Assembly (NCBI GenBank): GCA_009379845.1
Contig: WHSZ01000027.1
Coordinates: forward strand, 1-64,000
DNA from: Pseudonocardiaceae bacterium
GTDB lineage: Bacteria; Actinomycetota; Actinomycetes; Mycobacteriales; Pseudonocardiaceae
Length of the DNA: 64,000 nucleotides
Direction: 5' to 3'
Shown: positions 1 to 8,872 of the stretch, one piece after another
Layout of the letters: every line of letters starts with the position of its first letter
Numbering within the stretch: position 1 is the first letter of the stretch
Notes under the pieces: model-generated
Databases searched by the model: none
What the model was told of the DNA's origin: nothing
The model's input: only the letters and a program-made list of their open reading frames with translations
Translations under genes and position numbers: made by a program

Positions 1-1077
1 ATCATGCCGTACATCACGGCGAGCATCATCGTGCAGTTGCTGACGGTGGTCATCCCGCGCTTCGAGCAACTCAAGAAGGAAGGTCAGTCCGGCCAGGCAA
101 AGCTCACGCAGTACACGCGTTACCTCACCATCGCGCTCTCGGTGCTGCAGGCGACCGGTGTAGTCGCGCTCGCCGAGCGAGGGCAGCTGTTCCAGGGCTG
201 CCAGGAGCAGGTGATTCCGGACAACAGCGTGTTCACGCTCTCTCTCGTGGTGCTGACCATGACGGCAGGTACCGCGATGATCATGTGGCTTGGCGAGCTG
301 ATCACCGAGCGCGGCGTCGGCAACGGGATGTCGCTGCTGATCTTCCTGAACATCGCGGCACGGATCCCGGCTGAGGGCGGCAACATCCTGTCCTCGCGTG
401 GTGGGAGCGTCTTCGCGATCGTCTGCGTGTGCGCGCTGGCGATCATCGTCACCGTCGTATTCGTCGAGCAGGGGCAGCGTCGGATTCCCGTTCAATACGC
501 GAAACGCATGATCGGGCGCCGGATGTACGGCGGCACATCGACGTACCTGCCGATCAAGGTGAACCAGGCGGGCGTTATTCCGGTGATCTTCGGATCGTCG
601 CTGCTTTACCTGCCCGATCTGCTGAGCCGGTTGGTCGGTGGCCAGAACGAATCGTCCGGATTGCAGCGATTTATCCAGCAGTACCTGGTGGATCAGTCGA
701 GCTGGCTGCACATCCTGATGTACTTCATGCTGATCATCTTCTTCACGTACTTCTACATCACGATTACGTTCAATGTGGATGAGCGTGCGGATGAGATGAA
801 GAAGTTCGGCGGGTTCATTCCCGGCATTCGGCCCGGTCGACCAACGGCGGAATACCTGAACTTCGTGTTGAGCAGGATCACACTGCCCGGTTCGATCTAC
901 CTCGGTACCGTTGCGATTCTGCCCAACTTCTTCCTTTCGATTACCGGTGAGGGGGCTAACCAGAACTTCCCGTTCGGTGGCACCGCTGTGCTGATCATGG
1001 TCGGTGTCGGTCTGGACACCATGAAACAGATCGAAAGCCAGCTCATGCAGCGCAATTATGAAGGGTTCCTCCGATGA
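1..1077 (+). CDS. secY: Preprotein translocase subunit SecY (5'-truncated by window)
   Basis: SecY is the pore-forming subunit of the SecYEG channel in the cytoplasmic membrane. The reading frame is open from base 1. The visible 358 residues hold the conserved SecY segments [13 protein letters not shown] (near the very start), [12 protein letters not shown], the cytoplasmic loop [16 protein letters not shown], and the C-terminal stretch with [17 protein letters not shown] and the terminal [10 protein letters not shown]. Family members are about 430-440 residues, so roughly 75-80 N-terminal residues lie upstream of the window; the first ATG (base 4) is internal and not the true start. The stop overlaps the adk start as ATGA, so the two are translationally coupled, as in the spc operon of other actinobacteria. 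Confidence 0.97.
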   Translation: MMPYITASIIVQLLTVVIPRFEQLKKEGQSGQAKLTQYTRYLTIALSVLQATGVVALAERGQLFQGCQEQVIPDNSVFTLSLVVLTMTAGTAMIMWLGELITERGVGNGMSLLIFLNIAARIPAEGGNILSSRGGSVFAIVCVCALAIIVTVVFVEQGQRRIPVQYAKRMIGRRMYGGTSTYLPIKVNQAGVIPVIFGSSLLYLPDLLSRLVGGQNESSGLQRFIQQYLVDQSSWLHILMYFMLIIFFTYFYITITFNVDERADEMKKFGGFIPGIRPGRPTAEYLNFVLSRITLPGSIYLGTVAILPNFFLSITGEGANQNFPFGGTAVLIMVGVGLDTMKQIESQLMQRNYEGFLR

Positions 1078-1628
1078 CGCGAATGGTTTTGGTTGGTCCG
1101 CCAGGCGCCGGAAAGGGCACGCAGGCCGTCGCGTTGAGCGAAGAACTCGGGATTCCGCACATTTCCACGGGTGATCTGTTTCGGAAGCACGTGGGCGAAG
1201 AGACCCCGCTCGGCAAGGAAACCAAGCAATATCTCGACGCCGGGGAACTCGTGCCGGACGACGTCACGAACCGGATGGTGCGCGAGCGGCTGAATGAGTC
1301 CGACGCGCGCGAGGGATTCTTGCTGGACGGCTTCCCCCGTAACACGGCGCAGGCGGACGTGCTCCAGGAGATTCTGGCTGAGAACGGGGTGTCGCTGGAC
1401 GCGGTCGTTCAGCTCGTCGTGGACGAGGAAGTTGTGGTCAAGCGGCTACTCGAACGTGGTCGTGCGGACGACAGTGAGGACGTGATCCGTCGCCGTCAAC
1501 AGGTGTACCTGTCGGAGACGGCGCCGCTGCTCGAGTATTACCGCGATGTGCTGGTCGCAGTGGATGGCGTTGGCGAGGTCGACGAGATATCCGCTCGGGT
1601 GCTCAGCGCATTACGCGATCGGGCTTAG
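1074..1628 (+). CDS. adk: Adenylate kinase
   Basis: Cytosolic enzyme interconverting ATP + AMP and 2 ADP. The 184-residue protein starts with the P-loop GPPGAGKGT (residues 8-16) and has the AMP/Mg site DGFPRN (85-90) and the arginine-rich stretch [14 protein letters not shown]. At 184 residues it is the short-LID type, without the four-Cys zinc LID of long adenylate kinases, matching mycobacterial Adk length. The start ATG overlaps the secY stop by 4 nt, and map begins 22 nt after the stop, so secY-adk-map form one transcription unit. Confidence 0.97.
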   Translation: MTRMVLVGPPGAGKGTQAVALSEELGIPHISTGDLFRKHVGEETPLGKETKQYLDAGELVPDDVTNRMVRERLNESDAREGFLLDGFPRNTAQADVLQEILAENGVSLDAVVQLVVDEEVVVKRLLERGRADDSEDVIRRRQQVYLSETAPLLEYYRDVLVAVDGVGEVDEISARVLSALRDRA

Positions 1629-1650
1629 CTTGTTCCTCAAACGGGGACGC

Positions 1651-2427
1651 ATGATCGAGATCAAGACCGCGGCCGAGCTGGAAGCGATGCGGGCGGCGGG
1701 GTTGGTGGTCGCGCGCACGCTCGCGTTGATCGCGGAGCATGCCAAACCCGGGGTGAGCACCGCGGACCTCGATCAGATCGCCGAGCAAAGCATTCGCGAC
1801 GCCGGCGCGGTGCCCTCATTCAAGGGATATCACGGGTTTCCGGGGAGTATCTGTGCCTCGGTGAACGATCAGATCGTGCACGGCATCCCGGCACCGACGC
1901 AGGTGCTCGCGGACGGGGATTTGCTGTCCGTGGATTGCGGTGCGATCTTGGAAGGCTGGCACGGCGACTCGGCTATCAGCCTGCATGTTGGCGCCGCCTC
2001 CGCGGCGGACCATGCGCTGTCCGAAGCGACGAAGGCGGCGATGTGGGCCGGCATCGCGGCCATCCAGCCGGACGGCCGGCTGACCGACATCTCGCACGCC
2101 GTACAGACGGAAGCGCTGGCCGCCGGCGAACGTGACGGCGTTTCGTACGGCATCATCACCGAGTACGGCGGGCACGGGATCGGCAGGCAGATGCACATGG
2201 ACCCGTTCCTGCCGAACGTCGGTAAGCCGGGCAAGGGGCCCCGGTTGCGGGTCGGTATGGCGCTGGCAATCGAGCCGATGCTGACCCTCGGCACCGCGGA
2301 GACCGAGGAACTGGACGATGGCTGGACGGTACTGACCGCCGACGGCTCGCGCGCCGCGCACTGGGAACACTCGGTCGCGATCACCGACAGCGGGCCGTGG
2401 GTACTCACCGCCCCTGAGTACTCCTAA
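1651..2427 (+). CDS. map: Type I methionine aminopeptidase
   Basis: Removes the initiator methionine from nascent proteins. The 258-residue product has all five metal ligands in the expected order: D95 (SVDCG), D106 (HGDSA), H175 (GGHGIG), E208 (AIEPM) and E239 (WEHS), plus the substrate histidine H77 (DQIVHGIP). The frame stays open upstream, but the ATG at 1651, with [17 protein letters not shown], matches family N-termini; upstream codons overlap adk and look non-coding. No SH3-like N-terminal extension is present. Last gene of the secY-adk-map group, followed by a double palindrome 92 nt after the stop. Confidence 0.95.
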   Translation: MIEIKTAAELEAMRAAGLVVARTLALIAEHAKPGVSTADLDQIAEQSIRDAGAVPSFKGYHGFPGSICASVNDQIVHGIPAPTQVLADGDLLSVDCGAILEGWHGDSAISLHVGAASAADHALSEATKAAMWAGIAAIQPDGRLTDISHAVQTEALAAGERDGVSYGIITEYGGHGIGRQMHMDPFLPNVGKPGKGPRLRVGMALAIEPMLTLGTAETEELDDGWTVLTADGSRAAHWEHSVAITDSGPWVLTAPEYS

Positions 2428-2518
2428 GCCCGCCCTTCCCGAAGCCCACCTCCAGCGCCCACCCCCTGCGCCCACCTCGCCCTCCGCCCTGCCAACGAGA
2501 CCCACACCCCCCTCGCCA

Positions 2519-2592
2519 TTACCGCGTTTAGCACGCTAACCGTGGTACTTGTCCATGCTAAGTAACGCGGTTAGCCCGCTAAACGCGGTTAC
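2519..2592. repeat. Double copy of dispersed palindrome, 3' of map
   Basis: Two imperfect copies of the window-wide palindrome: 2519-2548 (arms TTACCGCGTTTAGC / GCTAACCGTGGTA) and 2562-2592 (GTAACGCGGTTAGC / GCTAAACGCGGTTAC), separated by a 13-base spacer containing CATGCTAA. The same arrangement occurs at 13039, 51784 and, degenerately, 8873. It lies 92 nt after the map stop in the 522-nt gap before infA. The rest of that gap (2593-2949) holds no recognisable gene; it should contain the infA promoter, but no unambiguous -35/-10 pair was found. Confidence 0.85.
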
Positions 2593-2949
2593 TCGGCAGC
2601 GTGTGTGCGCATTGAGTTTGGGATCGATTACGGGAAGTGCTAATCCGGAGTACTGCGAGGGTGGCGTGCGCCGCGTTATTGCGTAGTCTGGAGCCAGTGG
2701 CCCCGGATGTACCGCCGGTTCGGCCCCCGCGTGAGCCTGCGATTCAACCCTGCGTACACTGGGGTATTGGCGTGTTGTCACGCCGAGTCCGTTGTGCCTC
2801 CCGCGTTCAGTGGACGGCTCCCGGTTTCCGGGTAGCTGGCTGGTCGGCGATCGTCGAAACGCAGTACACGGAGTCGGGGTGGCGCGCGTCCGGAGTTCAC
2901 AACGACAACAAGTACCCGCAGCTCAACCAAGTCATGAAACGCGGAGGAC

Positions 2950-3171
2950 ATGGGCAAGAAAGACGGGGCCATCGAGGTCGAGGGCCGCGTGATCGAGCCG
3001 CTCCCCAACGCGATGTTTCGCGTCGAGTTGGAGAACGGCCACAAGGTCCTAGCGCACATCAGCGGCAAGATGCGACAGCACTACATCCGCATTCTGCCCG
3101 AAGACCGCGTCGTCGTGGAGCTATCGCCCTACGACCTCACGCGCGGTCGCATTGTCTACCGCTACAAGTGA
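2950..3171 (+). CDS. infA: Translation initiation factor IF-1
   Basis: 73-residue OB-fold S1 domain protein that binds the 30S A site during initiation. The sequence [16 protein letters not shown], the segment [20 protein letters not shown], and the C-terminus [11 protein letters not shown] are essentially invariant for the family. A GCGGAGG ribosome binding site lies just upstream. First gene of the infA-rpmJ-rpsM-rpsK-rpsD-rpoA-rplQ series. Confidence 0.98.
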   Translation: MGKKDGAIEVEGRVIEPLPNAMFRVELENGHKVLAHISGKMRQHYIRILPEDRVVVELSPYDLTRGRIVYRYK

Positions 3172-3258
3172 CCACGGTGATGCGAGCGTTGCCCCACCGG
3201 CGCCGGACGGCGCCACCATGGCGGGGCGGGCACGCCGGAAAGCAGGAGAGCAACAGAC

Positions 3259-3372
3259 GTGAAGGTGCAGCCGAGCGTCAAGAGGATCTGCGACAGCTGC
3301 CAGGTGGTTCGTCGGCACGGTCGGATCCTGGTCATCTGCAGCAACAAGCGGCATAAGCAGCGCCAGGGCTGA
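3259..3372 (+). CDS. rpmJ: Ribosomal protein L36 (zinc-binding form)
   Basis: 37-residue large-subunit protein starting at GTG 3259. The product reads [15 protein letters not shown] and continues to the end NKRHKQRQG. It keeps the zinc ribbon ligands C11, C14, C27 and H32, so it is the C+ form rather than the zinc-independent paralogue that some actinomycetes induce under zinc starvation. It sits between infA and rpsM, as in nearly all bacteria. Preceded by a purine-rich site (GGAGAG, 3245-3250). Confidence 0.97.
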   Translation: MKVQPSVKRICDSCQVVRRHGRILVICSNKRHKQRQG

Positions 3373-3419
3373 CCACGCAGATCTTCTGCAGCGCACAACT
3401 AAGCACAACTAAAAGGAAC

Positions 3420-3515
3420 CTCCCCACGCCTGCCGGATCATGAGGATCCGGCGCACCCCCGGACTCCAGGCCGGGGCCCTGGCAGAAACGAGTCGGCCAG
3501 GGAACGGGTGGGGAG
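3420..3515 (+). ncRNA. Structured three-hairpin leader upstream of rpsM (candidate r-protein autoregulatory element)
   Basis: Read directly from the sequence. An outer helix CTCCCCAC (3420-3427) pairs with GTGGGGAG (3508-3515). Inside it are three perfect hairpins: GCCGGATC/GATCCGGC (3432-3439 with 3445-3452, 5-nt loop), CCCCGG/CCGGGG (3457-3462 with 3471-3476), and CCCTGGC/GCCAGGG (3477-3483 with 3496-3502). Together they make a four-way junction ending 34 nt before the rpsM start. In E. coli, S4 represses the alpha operon by binding the rpsM leader; that this element does something similar is inference, and its shape is not the known E. coli pseudoknot. Confidence 0.5.
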
Positions 3516-3549
3516 CAGACCTGGAGCCGAGCACAAGGAGAAACGCCAC

Positions 3550-3933
3550 ATGGCACGACTCGCTGGCGTCGACCTACCCCGCGACAAGCGGTTGGAGGTC
3601 GCGCTGACCTACATCTACGGCATTGGCCGTACGCGCTCCAGGGAGCTCCTTGCCGCCACCGGGCTCAGCCCCGATCTGCGCGCAAGGGAGCTCTCCGATG
3701 ACGACATCATCAAGTTGCGTGACCAGATCGAAGGCAACTACCAGGTCGAGGGTGACCTTCGCCGCGAGGTTCAGGCCGACATCCGCCGCAAGATGGAGAT
3801 CGGCTGCTACGAGGGTTTGCGGCACCGTCGGCATCTGCCCGTGCGCGGTCAACGGACGAAGACGAATGCCCGCACCCGCAAGGGCCCGAAGAAGACGGTC
3901 GCCGGCAAGAAGAAGGCCGGCGGGAAGAAGTAA
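3550..3933 (+). CDS. rpsM: Ribosomal protein S13
   Basis: Small-subunit head protein contacting the P-site tRNA and the B1 inter-subunit bridges. The 127-residue product begins [19 protein letters not shown], has the helix-two-turn-helix segment [13 protein letters not shown], the conserved [18 protein letters not shown], and a Lys-rich C-terminal tail ([14 protein letters not shown]) that reaches tRNA. The frame is open 14 codons upstream, but ATG 3550 matches all homologues and is preceded by AAGGAGA. Start of the alpha operon, behind the structured leader at 3420-3515. Confidence 0.97.
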   Translation: MARLAGVDLPRDKRLEVALTYIYGIGRTRSRELLAATGLSPDLRARELSDDDIIKLRDQIEGNYQVEGDLRREVQADIRRKMEIGCYEGLRHRRHLPVRGQRTKTNARTRKGPKKTVAGKKKAGGKK

Positions 3934-3960
3934 CCCCGCACCGAGGAGATCACGCGAATA

Positions 3961-4368
3961 ATGCCACCCAAGTCTCGTACCGGCGCCGGGGTGAAGAAGG
4001 TCCGGCGTAAGGAAAAGAAGAATGTCGCGCACGGTCACGCGCACATCAAGAGCACGTTCAACAACACGGTCGTCTCGATCACCGACCCGCAGGGTGCGGT
4101 GATCAGCTGGGCGTCCAGCGGTCACGTCGGCTTCAAGGGCTCGCGCAAGTCCACGCCGTTCGCCGCGCAGATGGCCGCGGAGAACGCCGCGCGCAAGGCC
4201 GCCGAGCACGGCATGAAGAAGGTCGACGTGTTCGTGAAGGGCCCCGGTTCCGGCCGGGAGACCGCGATCCGTTCACTGCAAGCAGCCGGCCTCGAGGTCG
4301 GCACCATCCAGGACGTGACCCCGCAACCGCACAACGGTTGCCGCCCGCCCAAGCGGCGTCGGGTCTGA
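3961..4368 (+). CDS. rpsK: Ribosomal protein S11
   Basis: 135-residue platform protein of the 30S subunit. It contains the hallmark segments [15 protein letters not shown], the pair [21 protein letters not shown], and [14 protein letters not shown], ending [13 protein letters not shown]. The N-terminal 20 residues are basic ([10 protein letters not shown]), as in other actinobacteria. It begins 27 nt after rpsM. Confidence 0.98.
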   Translation: MPPKSRTGAGVKKVRRKEKKNVAHGHAHIKSTFNNTVVSITDPQGAVISWASSGHVGFKGSRKSTPFAAQMAAENAARKAAEHGMKKVDVFVKGPGSGRETAIRSLQAAGLEVGTIQDVTPQPHNGCRPPKRRRV

Positions 4369-4391
4369 GCGACGGGGAGGAGTAGAAACAG

Positions 4392-4997
4392 ATGGCTCGT
4401 TACACCGGCCCCGTGACTCGGAAGTCCCGCCGGCTGAAGGTCGATCTTGTCGGCGGCGACAAAGCCTTCGAGCGTCGCCCCTACCCGCCGGGTCAGCACG
4501 GCCGCGGTCGGATCAAGGAGAGCGAGTACCTGCTGCAGTTGCAGGAAAAGCAGAAGGCACGGCACACCTACGGCGTGCTCGAGCGGCAGTTCCGGCGCTA
4601 CTACGAGGAGGCCGTCCGCCGTCCCGGCAAGACCGGCGAGGTGATGCTGCAGATCCTCGAGTCCCGGTTGGACAACGTGGTATATCGCACCGGTCTGGCG
4701 CGCACCCGCCGGCAAGCTCGCCAGCTGGTCAGCCACGGACACTTCGTTGTCAACGGCAAGAAAGTGAACGTGCCGAGCTACCGGGTGTCCAAGTGGGACA
4801 TCATCGACGTGAAGCCGAAGTCGTTGAACACGCTGCCGTTCTTGGCCGCGAAGGAAAGCTTCGGTGAGCGCCCGGTGCCGGCGTGGCTGCAGGTGGTGCA
4901 GTCCAACCTGCGGATCCTCGTGCACCAGCTGCCGGAGCGCGCACAGATTGACGTTCCGGTAACCGAACAGCTGATCGTCGAGTTCTACTCGAAGTGA
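4392..4997 (+). CDS. rpsD: Ribosomal protein S4 (zinc-free form)
   Basis: 201-residue primary 16S rRNA binder and alpha-operon autoregulator in other bacteria. It starts MARYTGPVTRKSRRLKVDL; the N-terminal Cys cluster of C+ S4 proteins is absent, so it does not bind zinc. The S4 RNA-binding domain is seen from about residue 90 (SRLDNVVYRTGLARTRRQAR, then QLVSHGHFVVNGKKVNVPSY). It ends QLIVEFYSK. It lies between rpsK and rpoA with GGGGAGGAG upstream. Confidence 0.98.
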   Translation: MARYTGPVTRKSRRLKVDLVGGDKAFERRPYPPGQHGRGRIKESEYLLQLQEKQKARHTYGVLERQFRRYYEEAVRRPGKTGEVMLQILESRLDNVVYRTGLARTRRQARQLVSHGHFVVNGKKVNVPSYRVSKWDIIDVKPKSLNTLPFLAAKESFGERPVPAWLQVVQSNLRILVHQLPERAQIDVPVTEQLIVEFYSK

Positions 4998-5138
4998 TGT
5001 GTGATGGTTCGGGGTCCGTGGTGGCCCCAACCGCCGGCTAGACGCGACGGCGCGCAGGGAGCGCCGCTCGCATGCCCTCAGGGGCGCGCCACCCTTTCGG
5101 CGTCATATGGCGGGCGCCGGTAGGAAAGGAACAGAAAA

Positions 5139-6203
5139 GTGCTCATTTCTCAGCGACCCACCCTCGGCGAGGAAACGGTCAACGAGACCCGCTCCCGGTT
5201 CAGCATCGAGCCGCTCGAGCCTGGTTTCGGTTACACGCTAGGCAATTCGCTGCGGCGTACATTGCTGTCCTCCATCCCCGGTGCCGCGGTGACCAGCATC
5301 CGCATCGACGGCGTGCTGCACGAGTTCACCACCGTGCCCGGCGTGAAGGAGGACGTCACCGACATCATCCTGAACCTCAAGGAGCTGGTGGTCAGCTCCG
5401 AGGAGGACGAGCCGGTGACCATGTACCTGCGCAAGCAGGGCCCCGGTGAGGTCACCGCGGGGGACATCGTGCCGCCGGCCGGCGTCACCGTGCACAACCC
5501 GGATCTGCACATCGCTTCGCTCAACGGCAAGGGCAAGCTGGAGATCGAGCTCGTTGTCGAGCGCGGCCGTGGCTATGTCCCGGCCGTGCAGAACAAGCAG
5601 GCCGGCGCCGAGATTGGCCGGATCCCGGTGGACTCGATCTACTCGCCGGTGCTCAAGGTGACCTACAAGGTCGAGGCGACCCGTGTGGAGCAGCGGACCG
5701 ACTTCGACAAGCTGATCCTGGACGTGGAGACCAAGCCGTCGATCACGCCGCGCGACGCCGTCGCATCGGCTGGGCGGACGCTGGTTGAGCTGTTCGGCTT
5801 GGCTCGCGAGCTGAACATCGACGCTGAGGGCATCGAAATCGGGCCGTCCCCCCAGGAGGCGGACACCATCGCCGCGTACGCGATGCCGATCGAGGACCTG
5901 GACCTCACCGTGCGGTCGTACAACTGCCTCAAGCGTGAGGGAATTCACACCGTGGGCGAACTGGTGTCCCGCAGCGAAGCCGACCTGCTGGACATCCGCA
6001 ACTTCGGTGCGAAGTCGATCGACGAGGTGAAGATGAAGCTCGTCGGCCTGGGGCTCGCGCTCAAGGACAGCCCGCCCGGGTTCGATCCGTCCGCCGCGGT
6101 CGCCGACTACTCGACCGGCGGCTGGTCCTCCGAGGGGCTGGACGAGTCGGACGACATGCTGCACGACGACGGTCAGGACTACGCAGAAACGGAGCAGCTC
6201 TGA
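5139..6203 (+). CDS. rpoA: RNA polymerase alpha subunit
   Basis: 354-residue core RNA polymerase subunit. The N-terminal assembly domain (about 1-230) carries [19 protein letters not shown] and [18 protein letters not shown] motifs. A linker leads to the C-terminal UP-element/activator domain (about 250-325) with [20 protein letters not shown] and the helix-hairpin-helix [16 protein letters not shown]. The tail ends QDYAETEQL as in mycobacteria. The GTG start at 5139 ([12 protein letters not shown]) follows AGGAAAGGA and matches mycobacterial RpoA. The 141-nt gap after rpsD has no separate gene. Confidence 0.98.
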   Translation: MLISQRPTLGEETVNETRSRFSIEPLEPGFGYTLGNSLRRTLLSSIPGAAVTSIRIDGVLHEFTTVPGVKEDVTDIILNLKELVVSSEEDEPVTMYLRKQGPGEVTAGDIVPPAGVTVHNPDLHIASLNGKGKLEIELVVERGRGYVPAVQNKQAGAEIGRIPVDSIYSPVLKVTYKVEATRVEQRTDFDKLILDVETKPSITPRDAVASAGRTLVELFGLARELNIDAEGIEIGPSPQEADTIAAYAMPIEDLDLTVRSYNCLKREGIHTVGELVSRSEADLLDIRNFGAKSIDEVKMKLVGLGLALKDSPPGFDPSAAVADYSTGGWSSEGLDESDDMLHDDGQDYAETEQL

Positions 6204-6252
6204 ACCGTCCATAAGGATGGTCTGAGCAGAGGAATCCAACGAGGAGCAACCG

Positions 6253-6927
6253 ATGCCCACCCCAACCAAGGGCGCCCGTCTCGGCGGGTCGCCGGCCCAC
6301 GAGCGGCTAATGCTGGCGAATCTCGCCACCTCGCTGTTCGAGCATGGCCGGATCACGACAACCGAGGCGAAGGCGAAGAGGCTGCGTCCGTTCGCCGAAC
6401 GGCTGATTACCAAGGCAAAGCGTGGTGATCTGCATAACCGCCGGGAGATCATGAAGGTGATCCGCGACAAGTCGGTGGTGCACAAGCTGGTCGTCGAGAT
6501 CGGGCCGTTCTTCGCCAACCGCAACGGTGGCTATACCCGGATCACCAAGACGATGCCGCGCAAGGGCGACAACGCCGAGATGGCGGTCATCGAATTGGTG
6601 TCCGAGAAGTTGGCGACCGAGGAAGCCGAGGCGGCGCGTAAGACGAAGTTCGCCAAGGATCAGCCGAAGGCCGCTTCGGCCACCGAGGCGGCTGCGCCGG
6701 TCGAGGAGACCGTGGAGGAAGCGGCGGCTGAGGAAGCCGTAGCGGAGGACACTGTCGCGGAGGACGCTGTCGCGGAAACGGCCGAGGCGGATAGCGACGC
6801 CGAGGAATCCGAGGGCGCTGAAGCGGAAGTCTCGGAGCCGGAGGCGTCCGCCGAGCAGGCGGAGGAGGAGTCCACTTCGGACGACGACGCTGCGGACGAA
6901 TCGGCCAAGGAGAAGGGCGAGTCCTGA
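6253..6927 (+). CDS. rplQ: Ribosomal protein L17 with long acidic C-terminal tail
   Basis: Residues 1-120 are canonical L17: [19 protein letters not shown], the segment [19 protein letters not shown], and the end of the fold at [12 protein letters not shown]. Bacterial L17 is normally 115-130 residues; here about 90 further residues, almost entirely Ala, Glu, Asp and Ser, follow a short [11 protein letters not shown] linker and end AKEKGES. Acidic extensions of L17 occur in actinobacteria, but this one nearly doubles the protein and must project from the ribosome near the exit tunnel. Its 3' end overlaps the proposed truA start. Confidence 0.95.
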   Translation: MPTPTKGARLGGSPAHERLMLANLATSLFEHGRITTTEAKAKRLRPFAERLITKAKRGDLHNRREIMKVIRDKSVVHKLVVEIGPFFANRNGGYTRITKTMPRKGDNAEMAVIELVSEKLATEEAEAARKTKFAKDQPKAASATEAAAPVEETVEEAAAEEAVAEDTVAEDAVAETAEADSDAEESEGAEAEVSEPEASAEQAEEESTSDDDAADESAKEKGES

Positions 6928-7799
6928 CGACTGTTGGTCCACCGAACGAGCCCGCCACCCCGTCGAGGGATGGCGGGCTCGTTCGGTTTCGCCTGGATAT
7001 CGCCTACGACGGCACGGATTTCTCGGGCTGGGCCCGGCAGCCGGATCGTCGAACCGTGTGCGGCGTCCTGGAGGACGCTCTAGCCCTGCTCCTTCCCCAG
7101 CTTTCCGCGTTTAGCCCGCTAAACGCGGAAACCGCGGTGCGGCTGACCGTTGCTGGGCGGACCGACGCCGGCGTGCACGCCAGCGGGCAGGTCGCGCATG
7201 TCGATCTGCCTTACTTGGATGAGGATGCGTTGGCGCGTCGGCTGTCGCGGGTGCTGCCCGCCGACGTTCGGGTTCGCCGTGTCCATCAAGTCCCAGCTGA
7301 ATTCGACGCGCGGTTCTCGGCGCTGAGGCGACACTATGTCTATCGAGTGGGCGATGCGCCGTGGGGCGTCGACCCGCTGCGACGCGCGGATACGCTCACC
7401 TGGCCGCGTCCTCTCGAATTGGACGCGCTGAACCAGGCGTCCAGTTCGATGCTCGGCGAGCACGACTTCGTCGCGTTCTGCAAGTGGCGCGCGGGTGCGA
7501 CGACGGTTCGTGAGCTGCAGCGTCTGGAGTGGACCCGCGGGGACGACGGCGTACTGTCCGCATGGGTCTCGGCCGACGCGTTCTGTCACTCGATGGTGCG
7601 CAGCCTTATCGGTGCGCTGCTGGCGGTCGGGGAAGGGCGTAAGTCTGTTGACTGGCCGGCGTCACTGTTCTCCGCGCGAGAACGCTCCAGCGCGGTGATG
7701 GTGGCACCGGCGCACGGCCTGACCCTTGTCGGCGTGGATTACCCGGACGAGGAGCAACTGGCCGCCCGCGCCGCCGTCACTCGTAATTACCGCGGTTAG
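6924..7799 (+). CDS. truA: tRNA pseudouridine(38-40) synthase TruA, probable CTG start, palindrome inserted in frame
   Basis: TruA isomerises U38-40 in the tRNA anticodon arm. Conserved [20 protein letters not shown] lies at about residues 24-43, the catalytic aspartate is D81 in [10 protein letters not shown], and [14 protein letters not shown] and [14 protein letters not shown] follow. No ATG, GTG or TTG exists in frame before the YDG motif; the first such codon, GTG 7056, would delete it. CTG 6924, overlapping the rplQ stop and 6 nt behind AAGGAGAAGGG, is the best candidate start; the product would be 291 residues. Residues 60-69 ([10 protein letters not shown]) are encoded by a copy of the dispersed palindrome, and the stop codon is in another copy. 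From YDG to the catalytic Asp, the protein is 11 residues longer than E. coli TruA. Confidence 0.85.
   Translation: MTTVGPPNEPATPSRDGGLVRFRLDIAYDGTDFSGWARQPDRRTVCGVLEDALALLLPQLSAFSPLNAETAVRLTVAGRTDAGVHASGQVAHVDLPYLDEDALARRLSRVLPADVRVRRVHQVPAEFDARFSALRRHYVYRVGDAPWGVDPLRRADTLTWPRPLELDALNQASSSMLGEHDFVAFCKWRAGATTVRELQRLEWTRGDDGVLSAWVSADAFCHSMVRSLIGALLAVGEGRKSVDWPASLFSARERSSAVMVAPAHGLTLVGVDYPDEEQLAARAAVTRNYRG
6942..6986. terminator. Hairpin just downstream of rplQ, inside the 5' coding part of truA
   Basis: Perfect 16-bp inverted repeat, CCGAACGAGCCCGCCA (6942-6957) with TGGCGGGCTCGTTCGG (6971-6986), 13-nt loop, beginning 15 nt after the rplQ stop. It lacks a real T-tract. It may attenuate transcription at the end of the alpha operon or regulate truA. 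If truA starts at 6924, the hairpin also encodes part of its N-terminus. Confidence 0.55.
7102..7131. repeat. Dispersed palindrome inside truA
   Basis: Perfect 30-bp palindrome, arms TTTCCGCGTTTAGC and GCTAAACGCGGAAA around CC. The outer base pairs differ from the usual TTACC/GGTAA but still match each other. It lies wholly inside the truA reading frame and encodes about ten residues at a point where homologues have none. Confidence 0.9.
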
Positions 7800-7817
7800 G
7801 GTGCTAAACGCGGTAAT
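7786..7817. repeat. Dispersed palindrome providing stop codons of two convergent genes
   Basis: 32-bp near-perfect palindrome ATTACCGCGGTTAG / GTGCTAAACGCGGTAAT. The truA TAG (7797-7799) and the TAA of the opposite-strand gene (complement of 7796-7798) both lie within it, as do the last residues of each protein (NYRG; LPRLAP). It is placed as a bidirectional terminator would be. Confidence 0.88.
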
Positions 7818-8737
7818 CGGTGCTTCCGGCGGCGTGCGGCGCGTACTTCTTCGAGGATCGCTCCGGATGCCGCGGCGAGCTTCTCGGCCGTGACGATGAC
7901 GAAAGTCCAGCCCGCGGCCTCTAATCGTTCTCGGCGGGCGCGGTCGTGGGCTGCTTGTTCGGGCTCGTTGTGCCAGCGTCCGTCGTATTCGACGGCGATT
8001 TGCTCCTCATCGAGGGCGAGGTCGAGTCTGCCGAGGAGTTTGCCGTTCTGCCAGACCTCGCGCTGCGGGGTCGGTTTCATGCCGTCCATGACAAGCAGGA
8101 CGCGAAGGTCGGATTCGGGACGCGATTCGGCGCGGGTGTCGGTGAGGTGTGTGGCGTGACGGGCGAGGACGACGCCACGGTTGCGGCGTTTGGTGAGTGT
8201 GTCTTCGAGTTGGTCGCGAGAGACGAGTCCGGCACGGAGGAAGGCGTCGAGGTCGGCGACGCCGGTGCGCAGGCGGCGGGTCCAGCTTTCCGCTCTGGGT
8301 GAGTGCCGCAGCAGCAGGTCGATCGCGGTACGCAGCGGGGTTGCCAAGCGGATACCGTGCCACGGGGTCGATTCCCGGGCAGTGGTGGCGGTGCGGCGCA
8401 CCCGGATGCCGCTGATCGGGCCGAAGCGGAACCGTTCGGGGACGATGAATTCGACCTGGTCGTTCGGCCCGGCCAGTTCGACGCCGTGCAGGGTGGCGGC
8501 CGAGCGGCCGGTGAGGACGGCTTCAGGAGGCACGATGAGTGCGGCGCCGCGGCAGCGCAGCTGGTGGGTGACCGGGATTCCGGCCGGCACATACACGTCG
8601 CGGAACAGGCGGCGAAACGCGGGGCCGCGGAGCTGGTGTTCGGTGACCACCCCTGCACGTCGGGCGTCGGAGCCACGGAACACGTCGCAGAGGTCGTGGG
8701 GTCGCATCGGACGAGGCATGCCGCCAGCGTTAGCCAA
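7796..8737 (-). CDS. AbiEi-like N-terminal domain plus DUF559 (PD-(D/E)XK-like) protein
   Basis: 313 residues. The N-terminal third ([20 protein letters not shown], then [21 protein letters not shown]) resembles the AbiEi antitoxin/transcriptional-regulator fold common in actinobacteria. The C-terminal part contains [22 protein letters not shown] followed by [18 protein letters not shown], the D...E.D pattern of DUF559/Vsr-like nuclease folds. Such two-domain proteins are widespread in high-GC Gram-positives and their role is unknown; no AbiEii-type nucleotidyltransferase toxin lies beside it. In-frame Met codons at 8719 and 8707 are alternative starts. Its C-terminus and stop fall inside the palindrome at 7786. 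Confidence 0.75.
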   Translation of the reverse strand: MANAGGMPRPMRPHDLCDVFRGSDARRAGVVTEHQLRGPAFRRLFRDVYVPAGIPVTHQLRCRGAALIVPPEAVLTGRSAATLHGVELAGPNDQVEFIVPERFRFGPISGIRVRRTATTARESTPWHGIRLATPLRTAIDLLLRHSPRAESWTRRLRTGVADLDAFLRAGLVSRDQLEDTLTKRRNRGVVLARHATHLTDTRAESRPESDLRVLLVMDGMKPTPQREVWQNGKLLGRLDLALDEEQIAVEYDGRWHNEPEQAAHDRARRERLEAAGWTFVIVTAEKLAAASGAILEEVRAARRRKHRLPRLAP

Positions 8738-8872
8738 CGCCCCGACACTTTCCCCTCACACCGCCTAGCCAGCAGGCGAGTTATCCACATCCAACGCCGT
8801 CATCCACAAATCCCACACCACCCCTTGACACCCACGCCACAGACACCAGTCGCCCCTCACCCCAAGACCTCG

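Noticed and set aside
1546..1650. Upstream extension of map from 1546
   Set aside because: The added residues overlap adk and are not conserved; ATG 1651 fits homologues.
6970..7020. ATG 6970 as truA start
   Set aside because: It is in a different frame and would not encode the YDGTDFSGW motif.
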